Notes under the pieces: generated by a model
What the model was told of the DNA's origin: nothing
Databases searched by the model: none
What the model saw: only the letters and a program-made list of their open reading frames with translations
Assembly: GCA_023702235.1 (NCBI GenBank)
Contig: JAMQCR010000003.1
Location: 334,501-398,500, forward strand
Length of the DNA stretch: 64,000 nt
Origin: Neobacillus pocheonensis
GTDB lineage: Bacteria > Bacillota > Bacilli > Bacillales > Cytobacillaceae
Direction: 5' to 3'
In this document: positions 63,301-64,000 of the stretch, piece after piece
How positions within the stretch are numbered: the first letter of the stretch is position 1
Layout: each line of letters begins with the position of its first letter
Translations under genes and position numbers: made by a program

Positions 63301-63614
63301 AGCATACCGGTGAATTGCCTATCATTGGAGTGAACACGTATTTGAATCCAAACCCTGCTTCTGAAGAAGATGTCAACAACATGGAGCTGGCAAGAGCGTC
63401 CTATGAAGAAAAGGAATTGCAGATTAACAATTTACGTGCCTTCCAGGAAAGTCACAAGGATGTGGCAGCGGAAAAATTAACAAATTTAAAAGCTGCAGCC
63501 GTCAACAATGGCAATATTTTTGCTGAATTAATGGAAACCGTTAAAGTCGCAAGCCTTGGGCAAATTACTAGAGCACTTTATGAGGTTGGTGGACAGTATC
63601 GTAGAAATATGTAA
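60359..63614 (+). CDS. icmF: Fused isobutyryl-CoA mutase IcmF, two frame breaks
   Basis: About 1085 residues after repair, the normal IcmF length. Order of domains: B12-binding (FDGHDASINIMRRIL, cobalt-ligand His22), MeaI-type G3E GTPase chaperone (Walker A GITGTGGAGKSSL near 200, VETSGIGQGDAEI), then the substrate-binding TIM barrel (FPYTAGVFPFKREGEDPKRQ; HPSTSVSMTINGPAPIILAM). The frame breaks at AATGGCTGGACC (62804-62815; GGCC restores SNGLDPEYTVIGRVARR) and CAGCCTTAATGG (62983-62994; GGCC restores LQALMALQDNCNSLHTNAYD). AAGGGGGAG before ATG 60359. Interconverts isobutyryl- and n-butyryl-CoA using adenosylcobalamin. Confidence 0.93.
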
Positions 63615-63622
63615 ACAGAAGT

Positions 63623-63665
63623 ACAATGGCATTAAAAGCTTACGCTTTTAAGCCATTGTCTTTTT
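63623..63665 (+). terminator. Terminator after icmF
   Basis: Long stem ACAATGGC..TTAAAAGC / GCTTTTAA-GCCATTGT with TTAC loop and five T. Confidence 0.92.
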
Positions 63666-63742
63666 CTGTTAATATTTTTTAAAAAAAAGCTTATAATCAA
63701 ATAGCATACAAATTATGAGGTGTATCGGGCAGGTGTAAACAA

Positions 63743-63942
63743 ATGAAGGTACGTCATATGATTGTTGTATTACTTGTGTTTGCTTGGCCGCTCTATTATC
63801 TCTATCAGCTTCAATTAGGGCCGTTTCCTTTTTGCTCCTGGCCATTTTCTTTTTAGTAGTCTCGATTAAGGAGATGAAAAAGCATAAACGACAGCTGGAA
63901 AATCAAGAGCCGTCTGAAAAAATCAAGAGAAACAGCAGATAG
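63743..63942 (+). CDS. Small membrane protein, frame broken near 63823
   Basis: About 66 residues. MKVRHMIVVLLVFAWPLYYL forms one helix; after one added base (AGGGCCGTTT to AGGGCCCGTTT near 63818-63826, or one T in the following run) a second helix FLLLAIFFLVVSIKEM and a basic tail follow, to the stop at 63942. AGGTG is the only ribosome-like site. Function unknown. The last 58 bases of the window show a TATAAT (63970-63975) but no further gene start. Confidence 0.5.
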
Positions 63943-64000
63943 CACTAGCATAAACGGGAAAAATTTGTTTATAATGAAGAATATGTATTCTGGGGGAAAA

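Noticed and set aside
10760..63942. Programmed ribosomal frameshifting as explanation of the split genes
   Set aside because: No slippery heptamers plus structures at the sites, genes are functionally unrelated, and the shared feature is GGCC; a sequence-quality cause is simpler.
10760..63942. Genome decay (true pseudogenisation)
   Set aside because: Broken genes keep every catalytic motif on both sides of single indels and include essential argS. Only alkD, moeB and the moeA-like remnant lack real coding sequence.
1..64000. tRNA, rRNA, riboswitch or T-box elements
   Set aside because: Looked in all larger intergenic gaps, including before argS and livJ; no cloverleaf, T-box sequence or known riboswitch core was recognisable by eye.

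Overview
The window is chromosomal DNA of a low-GC, endospore-forming Bacillaceae (Bacillus sensu lato). Reasons: AGGAGG-type ribosome sites, frequent GTG/TTG starts, sporulation genes (gerQ, rsfA, sspH), bacillithiol genes (bshB2, yojF), coproheme decarboxylase (hemQ), a Bacillus-type parS site, and long stretches whose gene order matches the ywd-ywf-ywh-ywi-ywj region of B. subtilis. No rRNA, tRNA, CRISPR array, insertion sequence or prophage was recognised.

Layout. 1-1.6 kb: 3' part of a ParM-like actin plus a ParR-like partner. 1.7-8.9 kb: APH-type kinase, pepT, a TetR/ABC-2 transporter operon behind a double operator, DoxX, ASCH and membrane proteins. 9-14 kb: heterodimeric ABC exporter and a NiaP-like MFS carrier. 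14.3-19 kb: livJHMGF branched-chain amino-acid importer. 19-22.3 kb: ybaK, small proteins, a structured tandem repeat, a broken alkD, a HAD phosphatase. 22.4-30 kb: a complete Gram-positive nitrous-oxide reductase operon (nosC-nosZ-nosB-like-nosD-nosY-nosF plus an unusual lipoprotein), divergent from a Crp/Fnr regulator; both face FNR-type sites with class II spacing. 30-33.3 kb: bshB2/yojF, an eroded molybdenum-cofactor operon, and parS. 33.3-49.8 kb: ywdI-ywdK-gerQ, hemQ, pta, lipL, rsfA, ywfO, ywgA, ywhBCD, pbpG, speE, speB, ywiB, argS, sspH. 50-63.9 kb: uvsE, cardiolipin synthase, then a fatty/branched acyl-CoA degradation block (fadF, mmgA, mmgB, mmgC, acdA, a TetR regulator, icmF).

How the parts work together: livJHMGF imports branched-chain amino acids; their acyl-CoA products and those of fatty acids could be handled by the mmg/acd/icmF block, with electrons passed through FadF. 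The nos operon, FNR-like regulator and Moco genes suggest (at least ancestral) anaerobic N-oxide respiration.

The most important caveat is also the most striking pattern: at least nineteen genes, including essential argS, are broken by one-base indels, and almost every break is repaired by adding one base inside or beside a GGCC tetramer. I read these as systematic base-calling deletions, possibly at a modified GGCC motif, and annotate the genes across the breaks. Separately, a family of about 50-150 bp intergenic hairpin repeats occurs six times.
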